Below are positions 37,338 through 46,161 of a stretch of 64,000 nt of DNA, in pieces. A program made the translations under genes and the position numbers. The notes under the pieces are model-generated. The model made no database searches. It was not told the DNA's origin and worked only from the letters and a program-made list of their open reading frames with translations. This stretch comes from Mycoavidus cysteinexigens_B (GTDB lineage: Bacteria > Pseudomonadota > Gammaproteobacteria > Burkholderiales > Burkholderiaceae): contig JASSUG010000005.1 of the NCBI GenBank assembly GCA_031963465.1, positions 1 through 64,000 of the forward strand, given 5' to 3'. Every line of letters begins with the position of its first letter. The first letter of the stretch is position 1.

Positions 37338-38588
37338 TTAAGTTTTCCGAGTTTTCCAAGGCGCAATCCAAGGCAACAATAACATGCCTGGCAGGGCCAG
37401 CGCGGTACAGACAAAGAAGAATTCAAACCAGCCGATCTGCTCAACGATATAGCCAGCGCCTGCATTAGCAAAGGTGCGCGGCACAGCGGATAAGCTGGTG
37501 AAGAGGGCAAATTGAGTCGCCGTGTAACGTGGATTCGTAGTCTGCGCCATATAGGCAACAAATGCGGCTGTACCAAGCCCGGTAGCAAACATATCACAAG
37601 CAATCACCACCGCCAGCCAAATCTCCACCGGCCCCCTATGCGCAAGCCAAGCAAAGCTTAAAATCGCCCCCATTTGTGCTGCACCAAACAACCATAAGCC
37701 GCGTGCGATGCCGAGTTTCAGCAGCAACACGCCACCGACGATGCCACCGCCAATACTCGCCCAAAGCCCAACCGTTTTGGCGATCATCCCGATCTCGGTT
37801 TTAGTGAACCCTAGATCCAGATAAAAAGAAGTGGCCAGCGAAGTCGCCATACTGTCACCCAGCTTGTATAAAAACATAAAAGCCAGGATCAGTAGAGCAT
37901 GCCGCCAACCATTACGCATCATGAATTCTTGCAAGGGTAGTATGACGGCATCTCGCAATGTTTTGGGGGGCAAGATGTGCTCATTGGGTTCGCGCACGAT
38001 ACAGCTCAAGATAATGCCTGGCAACATAAAAGCCGCCGTAATCACAAAAACTTCCGACCATTGCAGGAGATCTGCCAAAATCAATGCTAATGCACCGGGT
38101 ACCAAACCGGCAATCTTATAAGCATTGACATAAATCGCTGTGCCAAGCCCTTGTTCCTGATCATTTAACAATTCCCGGCGATAAGCATCCAGCACAATAT
38201 CTAGGCTCGCGCTAAAAAATGCGAGTGCTGCCGCCAGTGCAGCAACCGCCCACAACGCATCATGAGGCGAAACAAAACCCAGCGCAGCGATGGTGCCAGC
38301 CACCAATAATTGCGTGCAGAGCATCCACGCACGCCTTCGCCCTAACTGCACGCCAGGCAGTTTGGGGATAAAGCGATCCATCATCGGCGCCCAGATAAAT
38401 TTCCAGGTGTACGGAAACTGGATCAAGGCAAACAGCCCAATTGACTCTAGATTGACTTTTTCAGAACGCAGCCATGCCTGCACCAAATTAAGCAAAACGA
38501 AGAGCGGCAAACCCGACGTGAAGCCTAAAAAAAAGCAAATCAGCATGCGCGTGTTGAAATATACGCCCCACCCGTGCTTAAGCTTCAT
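37338..38588 (-). CDS. ampG: AmpG-type muropeptide permease (MFS)
   Basis: AmpG imports anhydro-muropeptides released during wall turnover for recycling. The 416-residue MFS protein has about 12 membrane segments. It has the AmpG opening ICFFLGFTSGLPLFVL, the FIWAPMMDRF motif and LGRRRAWML, and the C-terminal TQFALFTSLSAVPRTF segment. Its neighbourhood (a metW remnant upstream, xthA downstream) matches the Burkholderia order metX-metW-ampG. It complements dacC and the mre/mrd genes in wall metabolism. Confidence 0.93.
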   Translation of the reverse strand: MKLKHGWGVYFNTRMLICFFLGFTSGLPLFVLLNLVQAWLRSEKVNLESIGLFALIQFPYTWKFIWAPMMDRFIPKLPGVQLGRRRAWMLCTQLLVAGTIAALGFVSPHDALWAVAALAAALAFFSASLDIVLDAYRRELLNDQEQGLGTAIYVNAYKIAGLVPGALALILADLLQWSEVFVITAAFMLPGIILSCIVREPNEHILPPKTLRDAVILPLQEFMMRNGWRHALLILAFMFLYKLGDSMATSLATSFYLDLGFTKTEIGMIAKTVGLWASIGGGIVGGVLLLKLGIARGLWLFGAAQMGAILSFAWLAHRGPVEIWLAVVIACDMFATGLGTAAFVAYMAQTTNPRYTATQFALFTSLSAVPRTFANAGAGYIVEQIGWFEFFFVCTALALPGMLLLPWIAPWKTRKT

Positions 38589-38658
38589 ATAAAAATCTCT
38601 AATCAGTTTGCGATTCCTAGCGTGCTAGATGAGCCAGCTAGTCATATCGTTTGACACG

Positions 38659-38946
38659 CTAAACCCCAAGACTACCACGCCAATTTTGTCCCCAGCATAC
38701 AACCCGCCCTTGAGGCAGAGCCACTCGGTCAATAATTTCAATGCCCGCCGCATGCGCATGCGCTGCAAAATCACGCACGGTCAAGACTCGGACATTCGGG
38801 GTATTGTGCCACTGATAGGGCCAGGACGCTGATACTGGCAGGCGGCCACCCAGCGCCGCGTCGATGCGACCAATCGCAAAATTAGGAAATGAGACGATAC
38901 ATTCCTGCGCCACGCGCAACACGCGCTTGAGCGGGTTAGCTTGCAA
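38659..38946 (-). pseudogene. metW: C-terminal remnant of MetW (methionine biosynthesis)
   Basis: The 95 codons match the second half of MetW: LKRVLRVAQECIVSFPNF, then PVSASWPYQWHNTPNVR, LTVRDFAAHA, and GQNWRGSLGV at the end. MetW is normally about 200 residues with an N-terminal SAM-binding domain; here that half is missing. The fragment begins at the argB stop codon, and its frame continues back a few codons into the argB end, so a deletion fused the two loci. metX, which precedes metW in relatives, is also gone from this place. MetX-MetW acylate homoserine, so that branch is probably lost unless another copy exists. Confidence 0.8.
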
Positions 38947-38950
38947 CCAT

Positions 38951-39850
38951 TCAATGCGCGCGAATCACCGTGCCAAGCGAATGCTCGGTCAATATTTCAA
39001 GCAGTAGCGAATGCTCGATGCGGCCATCCATAATATGCACCGACGGCACGCCGCTTTTGGCCGCATCAAGGGCAGCATTGATTTTAGGCAACATCCCGCC
39101 AGAAATGGTGCCATCTGCAAATAGCGCATCAATTTGGGCGGTGCTTAAATCGGTCAGCAGCGTGCCTTCTTTATCCATCACGCCAGCAATATTGGTCATG
39201 ATCAATAATTTTTCCGCATTGAGTATGCTGGCCAGTTTGCCCGCCACCCAATCTGCATTTAAATTATAAGAAACACCATCAGCGTCAAAGCCGATCGGCG
39301 AAATGACTGGAATGAAAGAACTCCGTTGCAAAGCCTTGACGACGGCCGGATTAATTGCCTCAACCTCGCCCACTTGGCCAATATCCAGAAATTCACCCAC
39401 ACGTTCCCGATCCGGCACCCGCATCCGGTGCGCCCGAATCAAACCACCATCTTTGCCGGTCAAGCCAACCGCCTGGCCGCCATAATGGTTGATTAATGAG
39501 ACAATTTCTTGCTGAATTTCGCCGGCCAAGACCCATTCGACGACACTCATCGTTTCTGCATCGGTGACACGCATGCCTTGTAGAAAGGCGCGTTGCTTAC
39601 CGACTTTTTGCAAAGCCCGATCGATTTGCGGTCCACCGCCATGGACTAAGACTAAATTAATGCCGAGCAGCTTGAGCAATACCGCATCGCGCGCAAAACC
39701 TTGTTTGAGGTGCTGTTCAGTCATCGCGTTACCACCATATTTGATGACCACCGTTTTATTGTGATAGCTTTGAATATGGGGCAGCGCTTCCGCGAGAATA
39801 TGAGCCTTTAATTCACTCGATATTAACGATAAATCAAGTTGTTTGGACAT
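38951..39850 (-). CDS. argB: Acetylglutamate kinase
   Basis: ArgB phosphorylates N-acetylglutamate in arginine synthesis. The 299-residue protein has VIKYGGNAMTE, LVHGGGPQID, GLTGKDGGLIRAHR and the C-terminal GGMLPKINAALDA with HIMDGR. The N-terminal extension (LISSELKAHILAEALPHIQSY) is the helix of hexameric, arginine-inhibited enzymes. Downstream of hslU in the same direction, with a 56-base gap. It ends next to the metW remnant. Confidence 0.95.
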   Translation of the reverse strand: MSKQLDLSLISSELKAHILAEALPHIQSYHNKTVVIKYGGNAMTEQHLKQGFARDAVLLKLLGINLVLVHGGGPQIDRALQKVGKQRAFLQGMRVTDAETMSVVEWVLAGEIQQEIVSLINHYGGQAVGLTGKDGGLIRAHRMRVPDRERVGEFLDIGQVGEVEAINPAVVKALQRSSFIPVISPIGFDADGVSYNLNADWVAGKLASILNAEKLLIMTNIAGVMDKEGTLLTDLSTAQIDALFADGTISGGMLPKINAALDAAKSGVPSVHIMDGRIEHSLLLEILTEHSLGTVIRAH

Positions 39851-39906
39851 AGCAGCAATAACTCAGCAGTAAGTGTTGTAAGGTGCGTAAACTCCAATCA
39901 ATACGC

Positions 39907-41286
39907 TTACAAAATATAACGCGATAAATCTTCGTTTTTAGCCACATCGTTGAGTGCCGCATCCACATAAGCCGCATCAATTTTCACCTGTTGCTTACCT
40001 TGGCTGCCGGCCACGAAGGCAATCTCTTCCAGCAATTTTTCAATCACGGTATACAGCCGGCGCGCACCAATATTCTCGGTTTTTTCATTCACTAAAAAGG
40101 CAATTTCCGCCAAGCGACGAATGCCATCTTTAACAAAATCCAGCTTTACGCCGTCCGTCCCTAAAAGCGCTTCATATTGCTTCACTAAACTTGCGTCAGT
40201 GCCACTCAAAATAGCTTCAAAATCTTCAACGGAGAGTGAATCGAGCTCAACCCGAATTGGAAAGCGTCCTTGTAATTCAGGAATTAAATCACTCGGTTTA
40301 GATAGATGGAAAGCACCACATGCGATAAACAAAATGTGATCCGTTTTAACCATGCCATATTTAGTGCTCACGGCTGTACCTTCAACCAGTGGCAATAAAT
40401 CACGCTGCACCCCCTGGCGCGATACTTCGGCTCCGCTGGCTTCACTGCGCGAAGCGATTTTGTCGATCTCGTCGAGAAATACAATGCCGTTTTGCTCAAC
40501 GCTCTGCACGGCTTTTGATTTGACCTCGTCGTCATTCAGCATCTTCGCCGCTTCTTCATCGGTCAAAAGCTTCATCGCCTCTTTAATGCTAACTTTGCGT
40601 CGCGTTTTACGTCCACTCCCCATGCTCGAGAGCATACTGCGAATTTGCTCCGTCATTTCCTCCATCCCGGCCGGCCCCATAATATCCATCGTGGCCGCCG
40701 TCGACTCTAAATCGAGTTCAATCTCTTTATCATCGAGTTTGCCTTCGCGCAAACGCTTACGAAAAGTTTGGCGCGTGGCATTATTTTTTTTATCATTGTC
40801 AGCCGTGTCGTCCGCCTCTTGAGATTCTGGCTCGACCGCCTCAGGCGATGCGTTGGCCGCTAACGAACGTGGCGTCGGCAATAAGATATCGAGAACCCGT
40901 TCTTCAGCAAAATCTCCTGCTTTAGTGAGCACCTTACGCATTTCAGATTCGCGCGTTTGCTTAACCGCAATCTCGATCAAATCACGCACAATGCTATCAA
41001 CATCGCGGCCGACATAGCCCACTTCAGTGAATTTAGTGACTTCAATTTTGATAAAAGGCGCCTCCGCTAACTTCGCCAGACGGCGGGCGATTTCTGTCTT
41101 GCCTACGCCAGTTGGGCCAATCATCAAAATATTTTTGGGGGTAATTTCCTGGCGCAATGGCTCGGCCACTTGCTGCCGGCGCCAACGGTTGCGTAGCGCC
41201 ACGGCTACCGCGCGCTTGGCTTTATCCTGACCAATAATATGCTTGTTTAGTTCCGAGACGATCTCGGCGGGGGTCATATTGCTCAT
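39907..41286 (-). CDS. hslU: HslUV protease, ATPase subunit HslU
   Basis: HslU unfolds substrates for the HslV peptidase. The 459-residue AAA+ protein starts MSNMTPAEIVSELN at 41286, which matches the family; the frame extends to 41487 across the hslV end, and that extension is not used. Walker A is GPTGVGKTE, the pore motif is GYVGRDV, Walker B VFLDEIDKIA, and the C-terminus ends EDLSRYIL as required to dock into HslV. Ten bases separate it from hslV. Confidence 0.96.
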   Translation of the reverse strand: MSNMTPAEIVSELNKHIIGQDKAKRAVAVALRNRWRRQQVAEPLRQEITPKNILMIGPTGVGKTEIARRLAKLAEAPFIKIEVTKFTEVGYVGRDVDSIVRDLIEIAVKQTRESEMRKVLTKAGDFAEERVLDILLPTPRSLAANASPEAVEPESQEADDTADNDKKNNATRQTFRKRLREGKLDDKEIELDLESTAATMDIMGPAGMEEMTEQIRSMLSSMGSGRKTRRKVSIKEAMKLLTDEEAAKMLNDDEVKSKAVQSVEQNGIVFLDEIDKIASRSEASGAEVSRQGVQRDLLPLVEGTAVSTKYGMVKTDHILFIACGAFHLSKPSDLIPELQGRFPIRVELDSLSVEDFEAILSGTDASLVKQYEALLGTDGVKLDFVKDGIRRLAEIAFLVNEKTENIGARRLYTVIEKLLEEIAFVAGSQGKQQVKIDAAYVDAALNDVAKNEDLSRYIL

Positions 41287-41296
41287 ATCAGAGTGC

Positions 41297-41833
41297 TCAG
41301 TCGAGGGTCTCGATAACAAAATTGTGGTTAGTATAAATGCACAGATCGCCAGCAATGCCAAGTGACTTTTCAACGATCTCGCGCGGCGCCAGTGCGGTAT
41401 TTTGCACCAGCGCGCGGGCTGCTGCTTGCGCGTAAGTCCCCCCCGAACCAATCGCACAGATACCACTTTCAGGGTCAAGCACATCACCGTTACCGGTTAA
41501 GACCAGCGTGGTTTCCGCATCCGCTGCGATCATCATCGCTTCTAAGCGACGCAACATCCGATCGGTACGCCAATCTTTAGCAAGCTCAACGGCGGCGCGC
41601 ATTAAATTGCCTTGATACTTCTCAAGTTTTCCCTCAAAGCGGTCCAACAAGGAGAATGCGTCAGCCGTGCCGCCGGCAAAGCCGACCAGTACTTTATTGT
41701 CATGAATGCGGCGAATTTTTCTGGCACTGCCTTTCATAACGACATTGCCCAAGGTAACCTGACCATCTCCGCCGACAGCTACGTGCTTGCCGCGCCGCAC
41801 CGAAACAATGGTGGTGCCGTGATACTGTTCCAT
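41297..41833 (-). CDS. hslV: HslUV protease, peptidase subunit HslV
   Basis: HslV is the proteasome-like peptidase of HslUV. The start at 41833 gives MEQYHGTTIVSVRRG; cleavage before the first Thr would expose the nucleophile. Other motifs are VGGDGQVTLG, KVLVGFAGGTADAF and IGSGGTYAQAAARAL. 178 residues from this start; the frame runs upstream to 41911, but the extra residues are unlike the family. AAGGAA precedes the ATG by five or so bases. Confidence 0.96.
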   Translation of the reverse strand: MEQYHGTTIVSVRRGKHVAVGGDGQVTLGNVVMKGSARKIRRIHDNKVLVGFAGGTADAFSLLDRFEGKLEKYQGNLMRAAVELAKDWRTDRMLRRLEAMMIAADAETTLVLTGNGDVLDPESGICAIGSGGTYAQAAARALVQNTALAPREIVEKSLGIAGDLCIYTNHNFVIETLD

Positions 41834-41950
41834 ATAGATTCCTTCTGAAAACGCTACGCCCATCACTGACTGCACCTCATGGCTGAGAACAGACGTATAG
41901 CAAAACAACAACGGGGGCCGAGCGAGCTAACCTTAAGCGTGAATGCCATT

Positions 41951-41978
41951 ATTTTAGGGCGCTGCCCCGATTATCAAG
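41951..41978 (-). promoter_or_regulatory. Possible heat-shock (sigma-32 type) promoter of hslVU
   Basis: On the minus strand CTTGATA (41972-41978) is followed after 12 bases by CCCTAAAAT (41951-41959), close to the sigma-32 pattern CTTGAAA-N12-14-CCCCAT. It lies about 120 bases upstream of hslV, a classical heat-shock operon. The same bases can also form an imperfect hairpin (GCGTTGCCC/GGGCAGCGC), so a role as a dksA terminator is an alternative. Confidence 0.35.
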
Positions 41979-42064
41979 GGCAACGCAAAACACTTTTCGA
42001 TACGCTATGGGTATTTAATTAATGCTTGGGCCTAAAAGCAAAACCCGGCGTGTTCTGGCTCTAA

Positions 42065-42484
42065 TCAATCGCCAAAGAGCTTTTGACGCAATTCCCGACG
42101 CTCTTGCGCCTCGAGCGACAAGGTAGCAGTAGGCCGAGCAAGTAAGCGCGCAAGACCAATCGGTTCACCCGTTTCCTCACACCACCCATATTCGCCCGAC
42201 TCAATCCGTGCGAGTGATTGCAGAATTTTTTTGAGTAATTTTCTTTCTCGATCGCGAGTACGCAATTCCAGTGCATGCTCCTCTTCAATGGTAGCGCGAT
42301 CAGCCGGATCGGGTACCACCACCGTTTCACGCAAATGCTCGGTAGTTTGACCGGCGTTATGCAAAAGCTCTGCTTGCAACTGTTCGAGCTTGCGCTTGAA
42401 AAAATCGCGCTGCTCGTCGTTCATATAATCCTTTTCGCCCATCTTTAGGATTTCAGCTTCAGTCAAAGATTTTTTCGTGCTCAT
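42065..42484 (-). CDS. dksA: RNA polymerase-binding transcription factor DksA (single-Cys form)
   Basis: DksA works with ppGpp in the RNA polymerase secondary channel. The 139-residue protein has the coiled coil and the acidic tip (PDPADRAT, with Asp-x-x-Asp-x-Ala). The C-terminal globular part, GWCEETGEPIGLARLLARPTATLSLEAQERRE, has only one of the four zinc Cys of E. coli DksA. I recall the same replacement in Burkholderia homologs, so it is probably a lineage trait and not a defect. Upstream of hslVU in the same direction. Confidence 0.93.
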   Translation of the reverse strand: MSTKKSLTEAEILKMGEKDYMNDEQRDFFKRKLEQLQAELLHNAGQTTEHLRETVVVPDPADRATIEEEHALELRTRDRERKLLKKILQSLARIESGEYGWCEETGEPIGLARLLARPTATLSLEAQERRELRQKLFGD

Positions 42485-42724
42485 TTAGCGGATGCTTTCG
42501 ATAGTAATACGGTGTGGATCATAGCCCGCCTGCCCGGCGCCATGTACAAAACAGGTAGACTGCGGCAGTCTTTCGGCAGAGTGACACGGGTTGCGCAGCA
42601 GGCCTTGCGGTAAGGCGGTTGCCATTTTACCTCAACTTTTCCCAAACTGATGCCCAAATTCAAACCGCCTGTGCCCTAGAAAATTTAGCGATACAGATTA
42701 ACAAAGCTTTCTCGCCTCGCCGAT

Positions 42725-43117
42725 TTATTCTGACGGCGCGTCTGCCAGCACCCACACCACAATCGTTTGTGCATCAACTTCGCTTAAACGAGGATGTGAT
42801 GGCATTGGCACGGCCCCCCATGCTCCCGCTCCTCCCTTTTTTATTTTTTCGACTAGTTTTGCCACGGCATCAGGCTGATCCCTGTACCTCGCCGCGACGT
42901 CCCGATAAGCAGGACCAATTCGTTTTTGGTCAGCCGTATGGCAGCTGATGCATGCATTGCGCCGAGATAATAACTGCGCATGAACTACATCAACTGCATG
43001 CGCCGCGAGACTATGCACCACGCATGCAGCAACGCCCAGAAAAATCACCGACTTGCGTATTATTTGGCACAAAATATTATGCAAATTGTCGGCAAACACA
43101 GCGTTTGAAATGAGCAT
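42725..43117 (-). CDS. Class I c-type cytochrome (c551/c552-like)
   Basis: A small exported mono-haem cytochrome. The hydrophobic N-terminal segment (SVIFLGVAACVVHSLAAHA) acts as the signal. The haem site is CISCHT, and the distal Met is in AVPMPSHPRLS. The end DAQTIVVWVLA is the C-terminal helix of cytochrome c551/552. It probably shuttles electrons to a terminal oxidase. Lies just downstream of the BON-domain lipoprotein gene on the same strand, with about ten bases between. Confidence 0.9.
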   Translation of the reverse strand: MLISNAVFADNLHNILCQIIRKSVIFLGVAACVVHSLAAHAVDVVHAQLLSRRNACISCHTADQKRIGPAYRDVAARYRDQPDAVAKLVEKIKKGGAGAWGAVPMPSHPRLSEVDAQTIVVWVLADAPSE

Positions 43118-43126
43118 TGCTTATGG

Positions 43127-43813
43127 TTAATGCGACCGCGTCGGCGTCGGTAATTGCTTATTTACCGTGGCAGGTGCATGACCAGGCTGCGGTGGCGTAC
43201 CCAGCGATAGTTTTTTAGCCTCTGGTTCAGAAATATATTGGAACACTTTTACGACTTGCAATACACCCGGTACACGACCAGCCAACTCGGCTGCACGATC
43301 GCCCTCATTTTTTGTAACCAAGCCCATCAGATACACGATGCCACGCTCGGTTACCACTTTGATAAAGGTAGCGGAAATGTCAGATGCGTGGACATGCGAT
43401 GCTTTGACTTTGGCCGTCAGGTACGAATCATTTGAGCGCGAACCAAAGGAACTCGCCCCCTGAATGACAAGCTCGTTGACAACCCCTTCTACATTGGCAA
43501 CGGTACGCGCGATAGTTTCGGCTTTTAGTTTGGTCACTAGATTTGGCACTTCACCGGTTAACAACACACGCCGATTAAATACGGTGGTGCTAACATGCGC
43601 TTCGTCTACGAGCTCACGTTTGAGATGTGTCGCCACTTTGACTTGAATCTCTCGATCTTCCGTCTGCGTGCCTAGGGTACGGCGGTCCGACGCAACTAAC
43701 GCACCGCCACCGGTTGCACCTGCGACCAATAAAGGGCATCCCTGCAATGAAGAGAGTAAACCAAAAGCTAATATAGCGCGGCCAACTGTTTTGCTTATTT
43801 GCATTGAAATCAT
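43127..43813 (-). CDS. dolP: Outer-membrane lipoprotein with two BON domains (DolP/YraP family)
   Basis: The 228-residue protein has a lipoprotein signal (AILAFGLLSSLQGC, Cys lipidated). Two BON domains follow: about residues 48-115 (VKVATHLKRELVDEAHVSTTVFNRRVLLTGEVPN) and about 120-190 (SYLTAKVKASHVHASDISATFIKVVTERGIVYLMGLV). DolP supports outer-membrane integrity and BAM activity in relatives. The gmhA/diaA-like gene and yraN upstream match the yra cluster context. C-terminal tail is Pro-rich and low complexity. Confidence 0.9.
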   Translation of the reverse strand: MISMQISKTVGRAILAFGLLSSLQGCPLLVAGATGGGALVASDRRTLGTQTEDREIQVKVATHLKRELVDEAHVSTTVFNRRVLLTGEVPNLVTKLKAETIARTVANVEGVVNELVIQGASSFGSRSNDSYLTAKVKASHVHASDISATFIKVVTERGIVYLMGLVTKNEGDRAAELAGRVPGVLQVVKVFQYISEPEAKKLSLGTPPQPGHAPATVNKQLPTPTRSH

Positions 43814-43846
43814 GCCAAACTCCTTTGGTTATCGATGAAGATACGA

Positions 43847-44437
43847 CTACGCTCTATCGCCGAGTAGCATTGCATCAATGCCATCACATAGACAATGCAC
43901 CGTCAGCGAATGAACTTCTTGAATCCGTGCTGTACGCTCGCTAGGCGCACAGATATGTAAATCAGTGTCGAGCAAGGCATCCTTTATGCGCCCGCCACCT
44001 TTGCCCGTTAATGCAATCACCAGCATTTCTCGTTCATGTGCGCTTTCAATGGCAGCCAATACGTTTTCTGAGTTACCAGAAGTAGAGATGGCAATCAATA
44101 TATCCCCTGGCTGGCCCAGCCCAGATACTTGCCTGGCAAAGATTTGCGCAAAGCTATAATCATTGCCAATCGCGGTTAACACAGATGAATCGGTGGTCAA
44201 AGCAATCGCCGGCAGAGCGGGTCGCTCTTGTTCAAAACGGCCGATCAACTCTGCCGCAAGATGTTGCGCATCCGCAGCCGAACCGCCATTACCACATATC
44301 AGCACTTTACCACCGTTGGCAAACGCCGCAAAGACTGTATCAATGGCAGCAGCAATGGGCGCCGCAAGCACTTCAAGCGCGGCGAGCTTAGTAGACGCGC
44401 TATCTTGAAAGTGTTGCTGAATTCTTTCAATCAACAT
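43847..44437 (-). CDS. gmhA: Phosphoheptose isomerase / DiaA-type SIS-domain protein
   Basis: The 196-residue SIS-domain protein has ICGNGGSAADAQHLAAELIGRFE, LTTDSSVLTAIGNDYSF and ISTSGNSENVL. The C-terminal QEVHSLTVHCLCDGID holds the zinc-site residues of GmhA. GmhA converts sedoheptulose 7-phosphate for LPS heptose. Its location between yraN and dolP is where DiaA, the DnaA-binding paralog, sits in E. coli, so the dual name remains open. ATG 44437 was chosen; an upstream frame to 44479 adds unrelated residues. Confidence 0.88.
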   Translation of the reverse strand: MLIERIQQHFQDSASTKLAALEVLAAPIAAAIDTVFAAFANGGKVLICGNGGSAADAQHLAAELIGRFEQERPALPAIALTTDSSVLTAIGNDYSFAQIFARQVSGLGQPGDILIAISTSGNSENVLAAIESAHEREMLVIALTGKGGGRIKDALLDTDLHICAPSERTARIQEVHSLTVHCLCDGIDAMLLGDRA

Positions 44438-44583
44438 CGAATTTTCCGTTGGCAGTGGGCCATAATTAAAACAGTACAATCGATTCTATCGTATTTGCTC
44501 ACAACCTTGGCGAACAATCTCGGACAATTTCTTCAAACCAAGGCCTAAATTCTTAGCCAAGCGCTTTATAGGAAGCGCTGACC

Positions 44584-44946
44584 TCAATCATGATCGGCGC
44601 TCAATATATTCGTCAGCCAAGTAATATGCTCACCGTCAAATATGACGGCATCGAAACGGCACACCGGCAATTCACCACGCCATTTAGCCAGATAGTGACG
44701 CGCGGCTAATCGCAGGCGGGCACATTTAGTTGCGTCAATACTGGCTAATGCCCCACCAAAACGCATACTGGCGCGGGCGCGGACCTCAACAAATACAAGC
44801 ACACTCTCTGCATCGCGCATAATCAGGTCAATTTCACCTCTGCGATAAGTCACATTGCGCGCCACCAACGTCATGCCACGTTGCTGCAAATAGTCTAATG
44901 CGCGCGTTTCAAACGCAGCGCCAAACATCCTTGTGGTTTTAAACAT
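44584..44946 (-). CDS. yraN: UPF0102 family protein YraN
   Basis: A 120-residue predicted nuclease-fold protein (restriction-endonuclease-like). Motifs are GAAFETRALDYLQQRGMTLVARNVTYRRGEIDLI and VFVEVRAR, which supply the Glu-Asp-Glu-x-Lys-like residues (E, D, E-V-R). Function is not established. It is divergent from rsmI, the usual partner, with about 40 bases between starts. Confidence 0.92.
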   Translation of the reverse strand: MFKTTRMFGAAFETRALDYLQQRGMTLVARNVTYRRGEIDLIMRDAESVLVFVEVRARASMRFGGALASIDATKCARLRLAARHYLAKWRGELPVCRFDAVIFDGEHITWLTNILSADHD

Positions 44947-44989
44947 AGCTGTGACACCGTCCTTTACTCGCAGTCAATAGGTGGATTGC

Positions 44990-45958
44990 ATGGCACAATG
45001 GCTAGCATCGCAATACCTCGCTTTATACTCAGGACATGAATTGATTGATTTACTTTCACTCGCCCAGCATCAGACGTATCCGGCCGCAGCGTTATATGTC
45101 GTTGCCACGCCCATCGGCAATACCGCTGACATTACATTACGTGCGCTCCATGTGCTCAAGCTGGTTGATCGCATAGCCGCAGAAGATACGCGTAACAGCA
45201 CGCAATTGCTTGCTCGTTACGGCATCAGCAAACCTCTGTTTGCCGCGCACCAGCATAATGAGCATGAATCCGCGGCACGGATTGTGGAGTACCTGCGCGC
45301 AGGTGAGCGAGTTGCTTATATGTCCGATGCCGGCACCCCCGGCATTAGCGATCCAGGCGCAAAAATAGTGGATGCGGTTCGCGTCGCAGGCTTTGCCACG
45401 ATACCCATTCCTGGCTGCAATGCCCTCGCTACGGCCCTTAGTGTTACGGGTGAAGGCTTTAGCCACGGCGCGCCTAATCCAGCCGGAACCTTCACTTTTA
45501 TTGGCTTTCTTCCGGCTAAGCCAAAACAACGTGCAGCGCAACTCCGCTCACTGGTGCAACATCCTTATGCGATGGTCTTTTACGAAACACCGCATCGCAT
45601 CTTAGAAACAGTCAGTGCGCTTTCGACGGTACTGGGTAGCGAACGACAGCTATTCATCGCCCGCGAAATAACCAAGTTACACGAAAATTTGTACCGTGGC
45701 ACCCTAGCCGAAGGACTAATCTGGCTACAGGAAGACAGCAACCGGCAGCGCGGAGAATTTGTATTAGTCGTAGAAGGCGCAGACCTCGTTCAGGAAAGCG
45801 CTGCGAGCCAACACGATGAACTGCTGCAACTGCTGTTAACCCATCTGCCGGTTAGCACCGCAGCCAGGCTTGCAGCTACGCTCACGCACGTCTCGCGTGA
45901 CTCCCTTTACGCACGAGCACTCGATTTACAAGCGAAAAGCCGAGACGAAAACAGTTAA
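44990..45958 (+). CDS. rsmI: 16S rRNA (cytidine-1402-2'-O)-methyltransferase RsmI
   Basis: RsmI methylates the ribose of C1402 in 16S rRNA. It is a SAM-dependent tetrapyrrole-methylase-fold enzyme: LYVVATPIGNTADITLRAL, AEDTRNSTQLL, the GTPGISDPG loop, PGCNALATALSVTG and EFVLVVEG. AGGTGG supports ATG 44990; a GTG at 44981 overlaps the RBS. The N-terminus has about 30 extra residues before the conserved start, as in Burkholderia. Its stop overlaps the end of the convergent small lipoprotein gene. Confidence 0.94.
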   Translation: MAQWLASQYLALYSGHELIDLLSLAQHQTYPAAALYVVATPIGNTADITLRALHVLKLVDRIAAEDTRNSTQLLARYGISKPLFAAHQHNEHESAARIVEYLRAGERVAYMSDAGTPGISDPGAKIVDAVRVAGFATIPIPGCNALATALSVTGEGFSHGAPNPAGTFTFIGFLPAKPKQRAAQLRSLVQHPYAMVFYETPHRILETVSALSTVLGSERQLFIAREITKLHENLYRGTLAEGLIWLQEDSNRQRGEFVLVVEGADLVQESAASQHDELLQLLLTHLPVSTAARLAATLTHVSRDSLYARALDLQAKSRDENS

Positions 45959-46161
45959 GCACATGAGTTGCTTAATTTCTGTATTAGATTTTGGCTAGGA
46001 TTGATATCCGCCAGAGTGGGGCTCACATACTCGCCTGAATTGGGGGTTGTTGCGCAACTCGCCAGCAAAATGGCGACAAAAAGCGCTTGGCCGTATCGAA
46101 TTAATCGAAATTTCTTTATCTGTGCACACATGGATTGTCCCGCTCTAGTAGCTTCTGCCAT
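45955..46161 (-). CDS. Small putative lipoprotein
   Basis: The frame is 68 codons; a second ATG at 46131 is possible. RYGQALFVAILLASC is a clear lipoprotein signal with a LASC lipobox, leaving about 23 residues after the Cys (TTPNSGEYVSPTLADINP). No family is recognised. Convergent with rsmI, overlapping its stop by four bases. The only support is the lipobox and location, but a lipobox by chance is unlikely. Confidence 0.5.
   Translation of the reverse strand: MAEATRAGQSMCAQIKKFRLIRYGQALFVAILLASCATTPNSGEYVSPTLADINPSQNLIQKLSNSCA

Noticed and set aside
41287..41487. 67-residue N-terminal extension of HslU with a membrane-like segment
   Set aside because: It overlaps the hslV 3' end in another frame. 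HslU proteins start at MSNMTPAEI, ten bases after the hslV stop.
42481..42663. 60-codon frame upstream of dksA
   Set aside because: No RBS, no features, and overlapping the dksA promoter area.
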